Source: UBA2862 sp045658005 (GTDB taxonomy: Bacteria; Bacillota; Clostridia; Christensenellales; Aristaeellaceae). Taken from it: a stretch of DNA of 64,000 nucleotides. Numbering within the stretch: position 1 is the stretch's first letter; each line of letters begins with the position of its first letter. The notes under the pieces are model-generated. The model worked only from the letters and a program-made list of their open reading frames with translations. It was not told the DNA's origin and did not search any database. A program made the translations under genes and the position numbers. Below, in pieces: positions 41,414 through 50,208 of the stretch. Where the stretch lies: positions 1 to 64,000 of the forward strand of contig JAZOUD010000125.1 of NCBI GenBank assembly GCA_045658005.1, given 5' to 3'.

Positions 41414-42997
41414 ATGTGTTCCATCTTTGGCATTGAGGGGAAATCCATTCCCGAGGAAAAGCTGCGCGAATGCTTCGACCGGACGATCTCCCGCGGCCCG
41501 GACATGAGCCGTTTCGTCGAGATTCCCCGCGGCTGGCTGGGCTTTCATCGGCTGGCCATCATGGGCCTGACGAAAGAGGGCATGCAGCCGTTCCAGATGG
41601 GTGAATCTTACGTGGTTTGCAACGGCGAGCTGTATGGGTTCAGACCCCTTCGGCAGAGATTAATCGACGAGGGCTTTCCCATTAAAAGCGCGTCGGACTG
41701 CGAGATCCTGCTGCCTCTGTATAGGGAATACGGCGTAGAAATGTTCAAGACGCTGGACGCGGAATTCGCGCTGATCCTGTACGACGGCGAACAGGATAAG
41801 CTGATCGCCGCCCGGGATCCCATCGGCATCCGTCCGCTGTACTACGGCTATCAGCCGGATGGTCACATCGCCTTCGCCAGCGAACCCAAGAACCTGATGG
41901 GCCTGTGTGACGAAATAAAGCCCTTCCCGCCGGGATACTACTGGGTGAACGGGGAATTCGTCCGCTACGCTGACCCAGCCCACGTGGATCAATTCACCAT
42001 GCGGGACGAGGATCACGTCTGTGCCAAGCTCCGCCGACTGTTGATCGACGGCGTGGAGAAGCGCCTGGACGCCGACGCGCCGGTGGGATTTTTGCTCTCC
42101 GGTGGGCTGGACTCCTCGCTGGTGTGCGCCATTGCCCAGAAGATTCTCGATAGGCCCATCCGCACCTTCGCCATCGGCATGGACATCGACGCCATCGACC
42201 TGAAGTACGCCCGGATGGTGGCCGATTTCATCGGTTCGGACCACACCGAGGTCATCATCAGCGAGAAGGATGTGCTGGAGGCCCTGCCCACGGTGGTGGA
42301 GCTGCTGGGCACCTGGGACATCACCACGATTCGCGCGTCCATTGGCATGTATCTGGTCTGCAAGTACATCCACGAGCACACCGACATCCGGGTGCTGCTG
42401 ACGGGTGAGATCAGCGACGAATTATTTGGCTACAAGTACACCGACTTCGCCCCCAGCGCCGCAGCCTTCCAGGAGGAGGCGGAGAAGCGCATCCGGGAGC
42501 TGCACATGTACGACGTGCTGCGCGCAGACCGCTGCATCAGCGTGAACAGCCTGGAGGCGCGGGTGCCTTTTGGGGATTTGAAGTTCGTGCGCTACGCCAT
42601 GTCCATCGACCCGGAGCTGAAGATGAACAAACACGATATGGGCAAATACCTCATCCGCAAGGCTTTCGCCGATGACCACATCCTGCCCGACGAGATCCTC
42701 TGGCGGCAGAAGGCGGCATTCTCCGACGCGGTGGGGCATTCGATGGTTTCTGACCTCAAGGCCCTGGCGGAGCGCACCTATACCGACGCCGAGTTTGCCG
42801 AAAAGGCGGCCAAATACGACTACTGCCGCCCGTTCACCAAGGAGAGCCTGCTTTACCGGGAGCTCTTTGAGCGGTATTACCCCGGCCAGGCGCGGATGAT
42901 CGCGGATTTCTGGATGCCCAACAAGACCTGGCCCGGCTGCGACGTGGACGACCCCTCCGCGCGGGTGCTCTCCAACTATGGGGCAAGCGGGGTTTGA
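41414..42997 (+). CDS. asnB: asparagine synthase (glutamine-hydrolysing)
   Basis: AsnB transfers glutamine amide to aspartate with ATP. The 527-residue product starts MCSIFGIEG, with Cys2 as the N-terminal glutaminase nucleophile after Met removal. NGELYGFRPLR, DCEILLPLYREYG and RDPIGIRPLYYG mark the class II glutaminase. The synthetase half has the PP-loop LLSGGLDSSL, LTGEISDELFGYKY and LEARVPFGD. ATG at 41414 follows GGAGGTGC. It is of normal length and controlled by the Asn T-box. Confidence 0.96.
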   Translation: MCSIFGIEGKSIPEEKLRECFDRTISRGPDMSRFVEIPRGWLGFHRLAIMGLTKEGMQPFQMGESYVVCNGELYGFRPLRQRLIDEGFPIKSASDCEILLPLYREYGVEMFKTLDAEFALILYDGEQDKLIAARDPIGIRPLYYGYQPDGHIAFASEPKNLMGLCDEIKPFPPGYYWVNGEFVRYADPAHVDQFTMRDEDHVCAKLRRLLIDGVEKRLDADAPVGFLLSGGLDSSLVCAIAQKILDRPIRTFAIGMDIDAIDLKYARMVADFIGSDHTEVIISEKDVLEALPTVVELLGTWDITTIRASIGMYLVCKYIHEHTDIRVLLTGEISDELFGYKYTDFAPSAAAFQEEAEKRIRELHMYDVLRADRCISVNSLEARVPFGDLKFVRYAMSIDPELKMNKHDMGKYLIRKAFADDHILPDEILWRQKAAFSDAVGHSMVSDLKALAERTYTDAEFAEKAAKYDYCRPFTKESLLYRELFERYYPGQARMIADFWMPNKTWPGCDVDDPSARVLSNYGASGV

Positions 42998-43000
42998 GAC

Positions 43001-43220
43001 ACCCCTCCGGCCTTCGGCCACCTCCCCTTACACAGGGGAGGCAAGCTGTCGCGCGATCCCAACGCCTTCCCCTTGAGGGAACCTCTAAAAACGATACTTT
43101 GTCGCAAACATGTACTTCGGGAAACCCTGTAAAACAAGGATTTCTATAAGAACACAAGCGTCGATAACAGGGTTTTTCGAAGTCCCCTTGAGGGGAAGGT
43201 GGCGCGCAGCGCCGGATGAG
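43001..43220. repeat. REP-type repeat interrupted by a 104-bp insert
   Basis: Palindromic units typical of this genome: CCTCCCCT/AGGGGAGG near 43020-43040, CCTTCCCCTTGAGGG near 43066 and CCCCTTGAGGGGAAGG near 43184 running into GGCGCGCAGCGCC. CCCCTTGAGGG occurs twice, at 43069-43079 and 43184-43194, around a 104-bp segment (43080-43183) with internal inverted repeats AAACCCTGT (43122-43130) and ACAGGGTTT (43167-43175). It looks like a tiny non-autonomous element inserted into a REP sequence with an 11-bp duplication. Confidence 0.65.
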
Positions 43221-43245
43221 GTGGCTGCATTAACCATTTCTCAAC

Positions 43246-43274
43246 TTGACAAAAACCGATACGTTGAGTAAAAT
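43246..43274 (+). promoter_or_regulatory. promoter of amt-glnB
   Basis: TTGACA (43246-43251), a 17-base spacer and TAAAAT (43269-43274). The predicted start near 43281 lies about 12 bases before the leader hairpin. Confidence 0.82.
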
Positions 43275-43292
43275 CACAGGCAATTCCAAACA

Positions 43293-43346
43293 GCGCAAGG
43301 GTGCGCAGTGAGAATCGTCTCACCGCCACCCTTGCGCTTTTGTTTT
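43293..43346 (+). promoter_or_regulatory. 5'-end terminator-like hairpin of amt-glnB
   Basis: GCGCAAGGGTG (43293-43303) pairs with CACCCTTGCGC (43327-43337), and GTGAGA/TCTCAC forms an inner helix. TTTTGTTTT follows. The stem is nearly identical to that at 27816 and close to that of glnA. Confidence 0.82.
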
Positions 43347-43374
43347 GGAATCGACCAAGGAAGGAGTGTTTAAG

Positions 43375-45072
43375 ATGACATTTTCCGCTGTCAACACGAT
43401 CTGGGTGCTGCTGGGCGCGGCGCTGGTGTTCTTCATGCAGGCGGGCTTCGCTATGTGCGAAGCGGGCTTCACGAGGGCGAAGAACACCGGCAATATTCTC
43501 ATGAAGAACCTGATGGACTTCTGCATTGGCACGCCGCTTTACTGGCTGATCGGTTTCGGCATCATGTTCGGCGCGGGCACGGCGGCCTTCGGCTGGATTG
43601 ACCCCTTCATCCTGAAGGACTACAGCCACATCCTGCCCGCAGGTGTGCCGCTGTGGGCCTACGCCATCTTCCAGACGGTGTTCTGCGCCACCAGCGCCAC
43701 AATCGTTTCCGGCGCGATGGCTGAGCGCACGAAGTTCTCCGCCTATTGCGTCTACTCGGCAGCCATATCGCTGTTCATCTATCCCGTGTCCGGGCACTGG
43801 ATCTGGGGCGGCGGCTGGCTCAGTGACCTGGGTTTTCACGACTTCGCCGGTTCCACCTGCGTCCACATGGTTGGCGGCGTGTGCGCTCTGATCGGCGCGA
43901 AGATGCTGGGGCCCCGCATCGGCAAGTACGGCGCGGACGGCAAACCCCGCGCTATCCTCGGCCATAACCTGTCCATCGCGGCGCTGGGCGTGTTCATCCT
44001 CTGGTTCTGCTGGTTCGGCTTCAACGGCGCGAGCACCGTGGGCATGGACAGTGACGAACTGATCGTCTCCGCCGGCCTGGTGTTCTTCAACACCAACCTG
44101 GCTGCAGCCGTGGCCACGTTGACGACCATGATCTTCACCTGGCTGCGCTACGGCAAACCGGACGTATCTATGACCTTCAATGCTTCGCTGGCGGGTCTCG
44201 TGGGCATTACGGCGGGCTGCGACGCAGTCAACCCCTTCGGCGCGGCGATCATCGGCCTGTGCTGCGGCCTCGCGGTGGTGCTGTCGGTGGAGTTCTTCGA
44301 CAAGGTCGTAAAGATCGACGACCCCGTCGGCGCGATATCCGTTCACGGCGTATGCGGCGCGCTGGGCACGATACTGACCGGCCTGTTCGCCACAGGCATC
44401 TCCACGATGAAGGGCGTGTTCTACGGCGGTGGCTTTAAATTCCTGGGCGTGCAGCTGCTGGGTGTCGGCGCGGTGATCGCCTGGACAGCGGTCATCATCA
44501 CCATCGTGTTCTCCATCATCAAAGCCACCATCGGCCTGCGGGCCAGCGCGGAGGACGAGGTCATGGGTCTGGACCGCTCGGAACACGGTCTGCACACCGC
44601 CTATTCCGGCTTCACTATCATGACAGACAGCGCCGTGGAGGACTCCGAGCCGGTGACCATTCCCGCTGGAGAGTACGAAACGCCTGTCAGGGTGGTGAAG
44701 GAAAAAGCCCCCGACGCGCCGGTCTACACCAATGTGCGCATCATCTGCCGTCCGGCCAGCCTGGAGCCTCTCAAGAAGAACATGAACAAGATCGGCATCA
44801 CCGGCATGACGGTCACCAACGTCATGGGCTACGGCACGCAGAAAGGCAAGCCGGAATACTATCGTGGCACGCCCGTGGAGGTGACATTGCTGCCTAAGGT
44901 ACAGGTGGACATCGTGGTCAGCAAGGTACCGGTTCGCATGGTCATCGAAACCGCCAAGCGTGTGCTGCACACCGGCCACATTGGTGACGGCAAGATCTTC
45001 ATCACCGATGTTGAAAACGTCGTTCGCGTTCGCACCGGGGAAGAAGGCTACGACGCGTTGCAGTCAGATTGA
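43375..45072 (+). CDS. ammonium transporter fused to P-II protein
   Basis: Residues 1-395 form an Amt channel of about eleven membrane helices, with the pore twin histidines near His164 (CVHMVGG) and His324 (SVHGVCG). After a 55-residue linker, residues 453-565 are a complete P-II (GlnB/GlnK) domain: NVRIICRP start, T-loop GKPEYYRGTP (tyrosines 495-496), B-loop HTGHIGDGK and RVRTGEEG. P-II senses ATP/ADP and 2-oxoglutarate and normally plugs Amt as a separate protein; here sensor and channel are one chain. ATG at 43375 follows AAGGAAGGAG. It is a single-gene unit with its own promoter, leader hairpin and terminator. Confidence 0.95.
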   Translation: MTFSAVNTIWVLLGAALVFFMQAGFAMCEAGFTRAKNTGNILMKNLMDFCIGTPLYWLIGFGIMFGAGTAAFGWIDPFILKDYSHILPAGVPLWAYAIFQTVFCATSATIVSGAMAERTKFSAYCVYSAAISLFIYPVSGHWIWGGGWLSDLGFHDFAGSTCVHMVGGVCALIGAKMLGPRIGKYGADGKPRAILGHNLSIAALGVFILWFCWFGFNGASTVGMDSDELIVSAGLVFFNTNLAAAVATLTTMIFTWLRYGKPDVSMTFNASLAGLVGITAGCDAVNPFGAAIIGLCCGLAVVLSVEFFDKVVKIDDPVGAISVHGVCGALGTILTGLFATGISTMKGVFYGGGFKFLGVQLLGVGAVIAWTAVIITIVFSIIKATIGLRASAEDEVMGLDRSEHGLHTAYSGFTIMTDSAVEDSEPVTIPAGEYETPVRVVKEKAPDAPVYTNVRIICRPASLEPLKKNMNKIGITGMTVTNVMGYGTQKGKPEYYRGTPVEVTLLPKVQVDIVVSKVPVRMVIETAKRVLHTGHIGDGKIFITDVENVVRVRTGEEGYDALQSD

Positions 45073-45211
45073 CAGTACAGCGTGAATCATTAAGATATTC
45101 ACAGAAATGTCTTGTCGAGTGGGAATAAGAAGGTTGTCAAGGGGCAACCCAAATGGTGCGAAAAGGGCAAACTTACTTTTCCTGACGTTCCAAGCATCAT
45201 AATGAATCAAA

Positions 45212-45259
45212 CAGGTCCTGGAATCTGTGATCACATCAAGGATTCCGGGGCCTGTTTTT
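45212..45259 (+). terminator. terminator after amt-glnB
   Basis: CAGGTCCTGGAATC pairs with GATTCCGGGGCCTG (14 pairs with G-U), followed by TTTTTATG. It also overlaps the 3' edge of the Rpn remnant. Confidence 0.8.
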
Positions 45260-45780
45260 ATGTACGAAATAGGGCAAGCAACAGTAACGAAAAATGATGA
45301 GCGGCACCAATATTGCAACGGATATTGCTCCGAATCACGCCGCGGTCGTTATAGGCTTCTTCAAATCGTCCATAATGAGTCATCACGCCGAGCGGTTGAA
45401 GTACTGCCTGAATGTGATCCTGCTTATCCGGATTCGGCGTGTAGTCGTTGCGTTCCCGCTTCTGAACGAAATAGTCCGCGACCACGCGAAAATCACTCTT
45501 GAACAGGCTGACCTGTTCGTGTGTCAGGAATGCAATCTCAAACAGGTTGACCTTCATATCCGGAACGAACGGTTTAAACACCTCTGGCACGTTGACAGCT
45601 TCGTGCAACGTCAGAGGCTTATCCCAGTGCTTTTCTTGTCCAAAGTACAGAACCAGTGTCACTACAGGGTAGAATGGGTGGTTTCGGTTTTCCTTCAGCA
45701 GTTGTGTCCGGTATTCCGCACCATCATAGCCGAACACCCTCAGCGGCATGCTCGCGTCCGGATTGTCTGGTTCTCAGAGC
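45258..45780 (-). pseudogene. remnant of an Rpn-family nuclease gene
   Basis: The minus strand shows the conserved core of Rpn (recombination-promoting nuclease, PD-(D/E)XK fold): MPLRVFGYDGAEYR, PFYPVVTLVLYFGQEKHWDKP, LHEAVNVPEVF and NLFEIAFLTHEQVSLFKSDF. Just upstream, SENQT is seen in another frame, as if a one-base shift separated it from the rest. Everything before is missing, and the C-terminal helix after RFEEAYN turns into unrelated sequence. I judge it a doubly truncated, frameshifted copy. Confidence 0.75.
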
Positions 45781-45831
45781 CTATGCAGGCAATGCGTACA
45801 TCATTTCATTGACACCCATCCCATGATAATG

Positions 45832-47238
45832 CTAAAGCTGCTCCTGCAGCTGCTGCGGCAGTCGCCTGCGCCAGGCGCCCTTGCGGTGGGCGATAACCGT
45901 CATCACCATGGCCAGCACCCAGGAGATCAGCAGCGAGGCGAACAGTGCCTGGGGGTTGCCATGGGGCCACGCCTGGGATCGGGTGAGGAAGGCCAGCAGC
46001 CACGCCAGCGGAAGACGGATCAGTATCGTTGTGATGATAGAGATCCACATGGGAATCATGGTCTCTCCTGCCCCGCGCATGGCGCCCTGAAGCACTTGGC
46101 TGACGGCGAAGGCGATGTAGCCCAGCGATAGCCAACGCAGCCCATATACGCCTATGGTGATCACGTCTTCGGTGTCGGTGAACATCTGAATCAGCTGCCG
46201 TCCGAACAGCAGTATGCAAGCCACCAGCACCCCGGAAGTGGCCAGCGCCAGCTTCAGCATGTCTCGTATGCCCTGACGGACCCGGTCGATGTGTCCCGCA
46301 CCGATGTTCTGCCCCACGTAAGTGGTGGAGGTTGTGCCGAAGGTGAAGTTGGGCATCATCGCGAAGCCGTCCACGCGCATAATGGCTACGTTGGCGGCGA
46401 TGACGGCGGTGCCCATCGAGTTGGTCAACCCCTGCACCACGATGGCAGACATCGAGAACAACCCCTGGGTGATGCCCGCAGGCAGGCCAAGCTGGCAAAG
46501 TCTGCGGGTGATGGGGCCGTCGGGCGTCAGCGTGCGGGCGTTGACGTCGATCAGGTTCTTCATGCCCACCAGCCGAATCAGGCACAGCACGCCGGATATG
46601 GCCTGGGCGATGATGGTGGCCCAGGCAACGCCTGCAACCCCCATGTGAAACCTTGCGACGAAGAGTATGTCCAGTACAATGTTCAGCAGGCAGGCCAGCA
46701 CCAGGTAAACCAGAGGATAAAAGCTGTCTCCCATGCCCCGCAGCACGCCGGAGAGTATATTATAGGCCGACGCGCCCAGCATGCAGAGGAATATGATCTT
46801 CAGATAGGTGACAGCGCCCTCAGCCACGTCCGGTGGCGGAGCGATCAGACCGATCAGGAAGGACGAAGCGAAATAGCCCAACACCATCATGATCAACCCG
46901 CTGAGCACCGTGAGCACGATGGTGCTGCCCACCACCCGGCTGAGCCCCTCGCGATCCTTTGCGCCGAAGTATTGGCTGGCCAGTATGCTTGCACCGGTAG
47001 CCACGCCGATCAACAGCACCAGCAGCAGGTTCAATATCGGGCCGGCGGTGCCGACCGCCGCCAGCGCTGTGTCGCCCACATACTTGCCCACCACGATGGA
47101 GTCCACCGTGTTGTACAGCTGCTGCGCCAAGTTACCGACCAGCAGCGGAAGGGAAAAGCGTATCAGCTTGCTCATCGGCCTCCCGGTGGTCATATCCTGT
47201 ACTCCGAAAAAGTCTTTTACGCGACTTGACCATCCCAT
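45832..47238 (-). CDS. MATE-family efflux transporter (NorM/DinF type)
   Basis: The 468-residue inner-membrane protein has twelve predicted helices in two MatE halves. Typical motifs are LPLLVGNLAQQLYNTVDSIV, VGKYVGDTALAAVG, and in the second half GLPAGITQGLFS and QNIGAGHIDRVRQG. It should export drugs or metabolites against a sodium or proton gradient. ATG at 47238 follows AAGGGAGGTTAGTCGC. It is followed by the Rpn remnant and preceded by the broken gene at 47257; the substrate is unknown. Confidence 0.9.
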   Translation of the reverse strand: MGWSSRVKDFFGVQDMTTGRPMSKLIRFSLPLLVGNLAQQLYNTVDSIVVGKYVGDTALAAVGTAGPILNLLLVLLIGVATGASILASQYFGAKDREGLSRVVGSTIVLTVLSGLIMMVLGYFASSFLIGLIAPPPDVAEGAVTYLKIIFLCMLGASAYNILSGVLRGMGDSFYPLVYLVLACLLNIVLDILFVARFHMGVAGVAWATIIAQAISGVLCLIRLVGMKNLIDVNARTLTPDGPITRRLCQLGLPAGITQGLFSMSAIVVQGLTNSMGTAVIAANVAIMRVDGFAMMPNFTFGTTSTTYVGQNIGAGHIDRVRQGIRDMLKLALATSGVLVACILLFGRQLIQMFTDTEDVITIGVYGLRWLSLGYIAFAVSQVLQGAMRGAGETMIPMWISIITTILIRLPLAWLLAFLTRSQAWPHGNPQALFASLLISWVLAMVMTVIAHRKGAWRRRLPQQLQEQL

Positions 47239-47256
47239 GCGACTAACCTCCCTTTA

Positions 47257-48417
47257 TCATGCTTTCCCTGAGCTGATTATCCGATTGACTTCCTCTGAGA
47301 ACAGCGCATCATATCTGGCTTTTTCATCTTTCAGTGCTGCCTGGTGTTCTGCCACATCTTCGACGATGGATGAGGTTATCCACTTGAGCTGTTTGACTGC
47401 TTTCTGCGTTTTAATTGCCACCTGTGTGTACTCCGGGCCGATCCTGAGCAGGTTGAGGGCATCCTCAACCTTTAAATACCCACTGCTGATAAGGCCGAAG
47501 GTGTCGAAGACAGTATCGTTGGCGATAGGGCCGATGATGACATCGGCTGTGATATTGTCTATGGCTCGCCGATTGTGATAGATATAGTCAAACCACTCCG
47601 AATCACGCGTGAAGCGGTGAACGAGGAGACCGGAAATATCCAGTTCATACTCATTTACTACCGCTTTTTGACGCGCCCAGCTTCTTTCAGCGTCCCCCGT
47701 CTTCACTTGGCAGAGAATGCAGTAATTCGTCCCGGAAACAATCTGCCTGGACAGCAGGGCTACAGGAATATATTCATCCTGTCCCTCGGTGGCTTTATCA
47801 AAGGCAGTCTGGGCGTCGGCAGGCAGTTCGGTAGCTTCATGTGGTATGCTTTTCCAGCTGCCGGCCATCGGTTCAGCCTCAATATCATAGTATTCATAGT
47901 ATGCATCATAGAACCCCAGACAGGCATCCATGCCCGCATTTGTGCCAAGGGCCTTTTCCAATACAGTCTGCCAGGAGCCGTACTTTTCTTAAAGCTGGTC
48001 CGCCGTCGGGCCCATCTCGTTCCCATAGGTTTCCAGGTTGCTTTTCTTTGTCAACGCCAGCGCTTCAGGGTTGTCAGCTTCACTTTCCAGCCGCAGCTTG
48101 TTCCTTCTCTGGCTGACAGCGCGGGCGATGGTCTCCACGTTTTTGCCTTCATGCAGCATAGTTTCGATCATGCGGTACAGCTCGGACATGCTGTCATGGT
48201 AGGCCTGGCGCAGCGCCCGTGCTTCGGCAACCTGATCCGGATCGGTCCAATCAAGGGCATCCGCATAGTCCTTCAGTCGAGTGGAATCGGGGCTGGGGGA
48301 GAAGCCGAAGACAGCGGCAGGATTATATATGATACCTCCCACAGCATTTCTTGTATTTCTTCCCGCTTCCACACGGGCAGAGGTCGTTGGGGCCTGGCTT
48401 CGGGAATCTATGTTCAA
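47257..48417 (-). pseudogene. unknown gene split by an in-frame TAA
   Basis: Two frames, 48417-47989 and 47961-47257, are in the same phase and are separated only by a TAA at 47989-47991. The coding texture is continuous across it: GPTADQL, stop, then EKYGSWQTVLEKALG. Replacing the stop with a Tyr codon would give one protein of about 390 residues. The C-terminal part contains a DUF3990-like segment (NDTVFDTFGLISSGYLKVED, then KWITSSIVEDV). The start is uncertain. Upstream DNA encodes a SEC-C motif in another frame, so the 5' end is also disturbed. Function unknown. Confidence 0.65.
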
Positions 48418-48430
48418 TCCTCTGCATCAT
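48323..48430 (-). CDS. short SEC-C motif peptide or fragment
   Basis: A 35-codon frame from ATG 48430 encodes PGPNDLCPCGSGKKYKKCC, a textbook SEC-C zinc-binding motif, and stops at 48323. Such motifs usually end larger proteins (SecA and many small hypothetical proteins), so this is probably the tail of a deleted gene. It overlaps the start of the frame at 48417 in a different phase. No good ribosome site is visible. Confidence 0.6.
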   Translation of the reverse strand: MMQRIEHRFPKPGPNDLCPCGSGKKYKKCCGRYHI

Positions 48431-48719
48431 TTGGATACGTATTTCGCGCCATACGTGTGTTTTCCATTAACAATTTTACCACAGATAGGAAGGCACGGCA
48501 ACAGCTATTTTCCCGCGCCATCTGCCCAATTCCACCCTTCAAACCTTGTCTGCTACGCCTGTTGCTATCCAGCCACACTGACGGTAATATGTGCTGTGCG
48601 GCGCTTGCTGCATCATAACTTCTTTGAAGGGCAGGTTGGCTACTATGGATGAGAAAACAATTCACAACAATGAACCTGGCAGCACATTTGACGAACAGAA
48701 TGAGTCCTAAGGGCTGAGT

Positions 48720-49188
48720 CTTAAACAGACTTCGAAGAAATCATACGTGAAATATAGGAAATTGGAACACAGAAAACGGCTCTCCACGATTCTACAGAAA
48801 TACCGGAGATTACGCTCATCAAATTCAGCAACTGCCTGAAATGGCCTACGACTCGACAGCCTGTGAGCCTTCCCGGACAGTTAAAGGAACTAAATCACCA
48901 GGCTGAAATATAAATAACACATTTAATATAATGAAGATTCACAAAAGCATATATGATTTTTCGTTGCCTACTACAAACAACCTTTCAGAAAGGAATCTGC
49001 GTGGTATAAAGACCAAGATGAAAGTAGCTGGACAGTTTGCATCAGTAGAAACTGCAAAACACTTCTCATCGATGAAATCTTATATCACTACATGTCAGAA
49101 AAACGGCATAAACGAGATATATGCGCTCATGCGTCTTACAAATGGGAGTCCTATTTCGTTTGCCGATGTCCTATCGCACACAAAGTAA
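48720..49188 (+). mobile_element. decayed IS66-family transposase fragment
   Basis: The readable part (48931-49188, 85 codons) is the C-terminal end of an IS66 transposase: PTTNNLSERNLRGIKTKMKV, AGQFASVETAKHF, SYITTCQKNGINEIYALMRL. Upstream, 48720-48930 still resembles transposase coding DNA but has several stops. The N-terminal half and the accessory genes are absent. The stretch 48431-48720 otherwise shows no gene that I can support. Confidence 0.8.
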
Positions 49189-49320
49189 AGCTACAGTGTT
49201 TTGAATATCATTGACGCCGCCGGTATTAATACAGCTGGCTTATTTCCCGTGAAAAGTGGTTTCAAACCGTGAATAGTAACGACCCGTCGTACCCTATTTT
49301 CATTTATCTGATAAACTTTA

Positions 49321-49349
49321 TTGACGAAATAATGGCTATATTGTATAAT
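49321..49349 (+). promoter_or_regulatory. promoter of the second SH3 gene
   Basis: TTGACG (49321-49326), a 17-base spacer and TATAAT (49344-49349), about 180 bases before the gene. In the leader, CCTGAT and ATCAGG (about 49375-49400) can form a short hairpin. Bases 49189-49320 show nothing that I can assign. Confidence 0.75.
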
Positions 49350-49441
49350 ATCATTTAAGATGCTGATTTGACATCCTGATGTGTAACGAAACAAATCAGG
49401 AAACAATGGCGGGTATTGATCGAGAGTAGGAGGGAACAACA

Positions 49442-49471
49442 ATGAAGAGAATGCTTGACCTGTGTCATTGA
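49442..49471 (+). CDS. nine-codon upstream ORF in the SH3 leader
   Basis: AGGAGGGAACAACA precedes ATG 49442, which opens the short frame MKRMLDLCH and stop. The ribosome site is better than that of the following gene. It may be a regulatory upstream ORF or the 5' stump of a deleted gene. Translation is unproven. Confidence 0.35.
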   Translation: MKRMLDLCH

Positions 49472-49528
49472 TTATGCGTCTGTTGTAACATCGCTATATT
49501 GGAAATGTTTTTGATGAGGTGAATGATA

Positions 49529-50026
49529 GTGAAGAAGCTTTTTGTCTCAATGCTTTTGATGGCATTTCTGGTGGTTTGCCTGGGTGGTACAGCGCTTGCA
49601 GCTACCGTTGTGTTTACAGGTAACAGCAATGTTCGCAGCAGTCCATCAATCAACGCAGCGTCACTTGGAGTTGTAAGCGCAGGATCATATCTGGAGTATC
49701 TTTATGAAGACAGCACGGACAATCGGGGTGTTATTTGGTATAAGGTGCGCTATGGTAATATGTCGGGCTGGGTCTCTTCAAAGTATAGTGAAGTCGTGGG
49801 AGGATACGAATATATCTATGGAGAGGTGTACGTATACAGTGATTCGTACGTCCGACAATTACCCAGTCTCAACGGTTCACAACTGGGTGTAGCGCATGCA
49901 GGTGCTATCCTCGATTTTCTGGGAGATATATCCACCGATAGCCGTGGGGTAGATTGGTATCGCGTTGTGTTCGGGAGCGGTACTGGGTGGATTTCGTCCA
50001 TGTATACGTATTTGGAAGAGGATTAA
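49529..50026 (+). CDS. secreted two-domain SH3 protein
   Basis: The 165-residue product has a signal peptide (MKKLFVSMLLMAFLVVCLGG, cleavage after ALA) and two bacterial SH3 domains. The first has NVRSSPSINAASLGVVSAGS to GNMSGWVSSKYSE; the second has YVRQLPSLNGSQLGVAHAG to GSGTGWISSMYTYL. It is probably extracellular and wall-associated. GTG at 49529 is chosen because GAGGTGA lies six bases upstream; ATG 49523 is too close to that site. Codon use is more A+T-rich than in the surrounding genes, which may point to transfer. Confidence 0.82.
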   Translation: MKKLFVSMLLMAFLVVCLGGTALAATVVFTGNSNVRSSPSINAASLGVVSAGSYLEYLYEDSTDNRGVIWYKVRYGNMSGWVSSKYSEVVGGYEYIYGEVYVYSDSYVRQLPSLNGSQLGVAHAGAILDFLGDISTDSRGVDWYRVVFGSGTGWISSMYTYLEED

Positions 50027-50208
50027 TAGGGCGTGTTTTCAAAAGTATATAGACGCTGAGTGGGAGCGGGTGCGGCCCTGTTTTCCTGAGCGGCAGCTGG
50101 GCGACAAGGGACGCCCAAGGCGGGAAGGCTAGAGTGCGTTTCTAAATCTGGACCGGACAGATATGATGGCCGTCTGGGGCAACATTCGATTCTTTGAGGG
50201 TTGAGCAC

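Noticed and set aside
43293..43346. Classical two-hexaloop ANTAR target in the amt leader
   Set aside because: The inner helix closes on a four-base loop, and no first hairpin with the A1/G4 hexaloop is present between promoter and stem.
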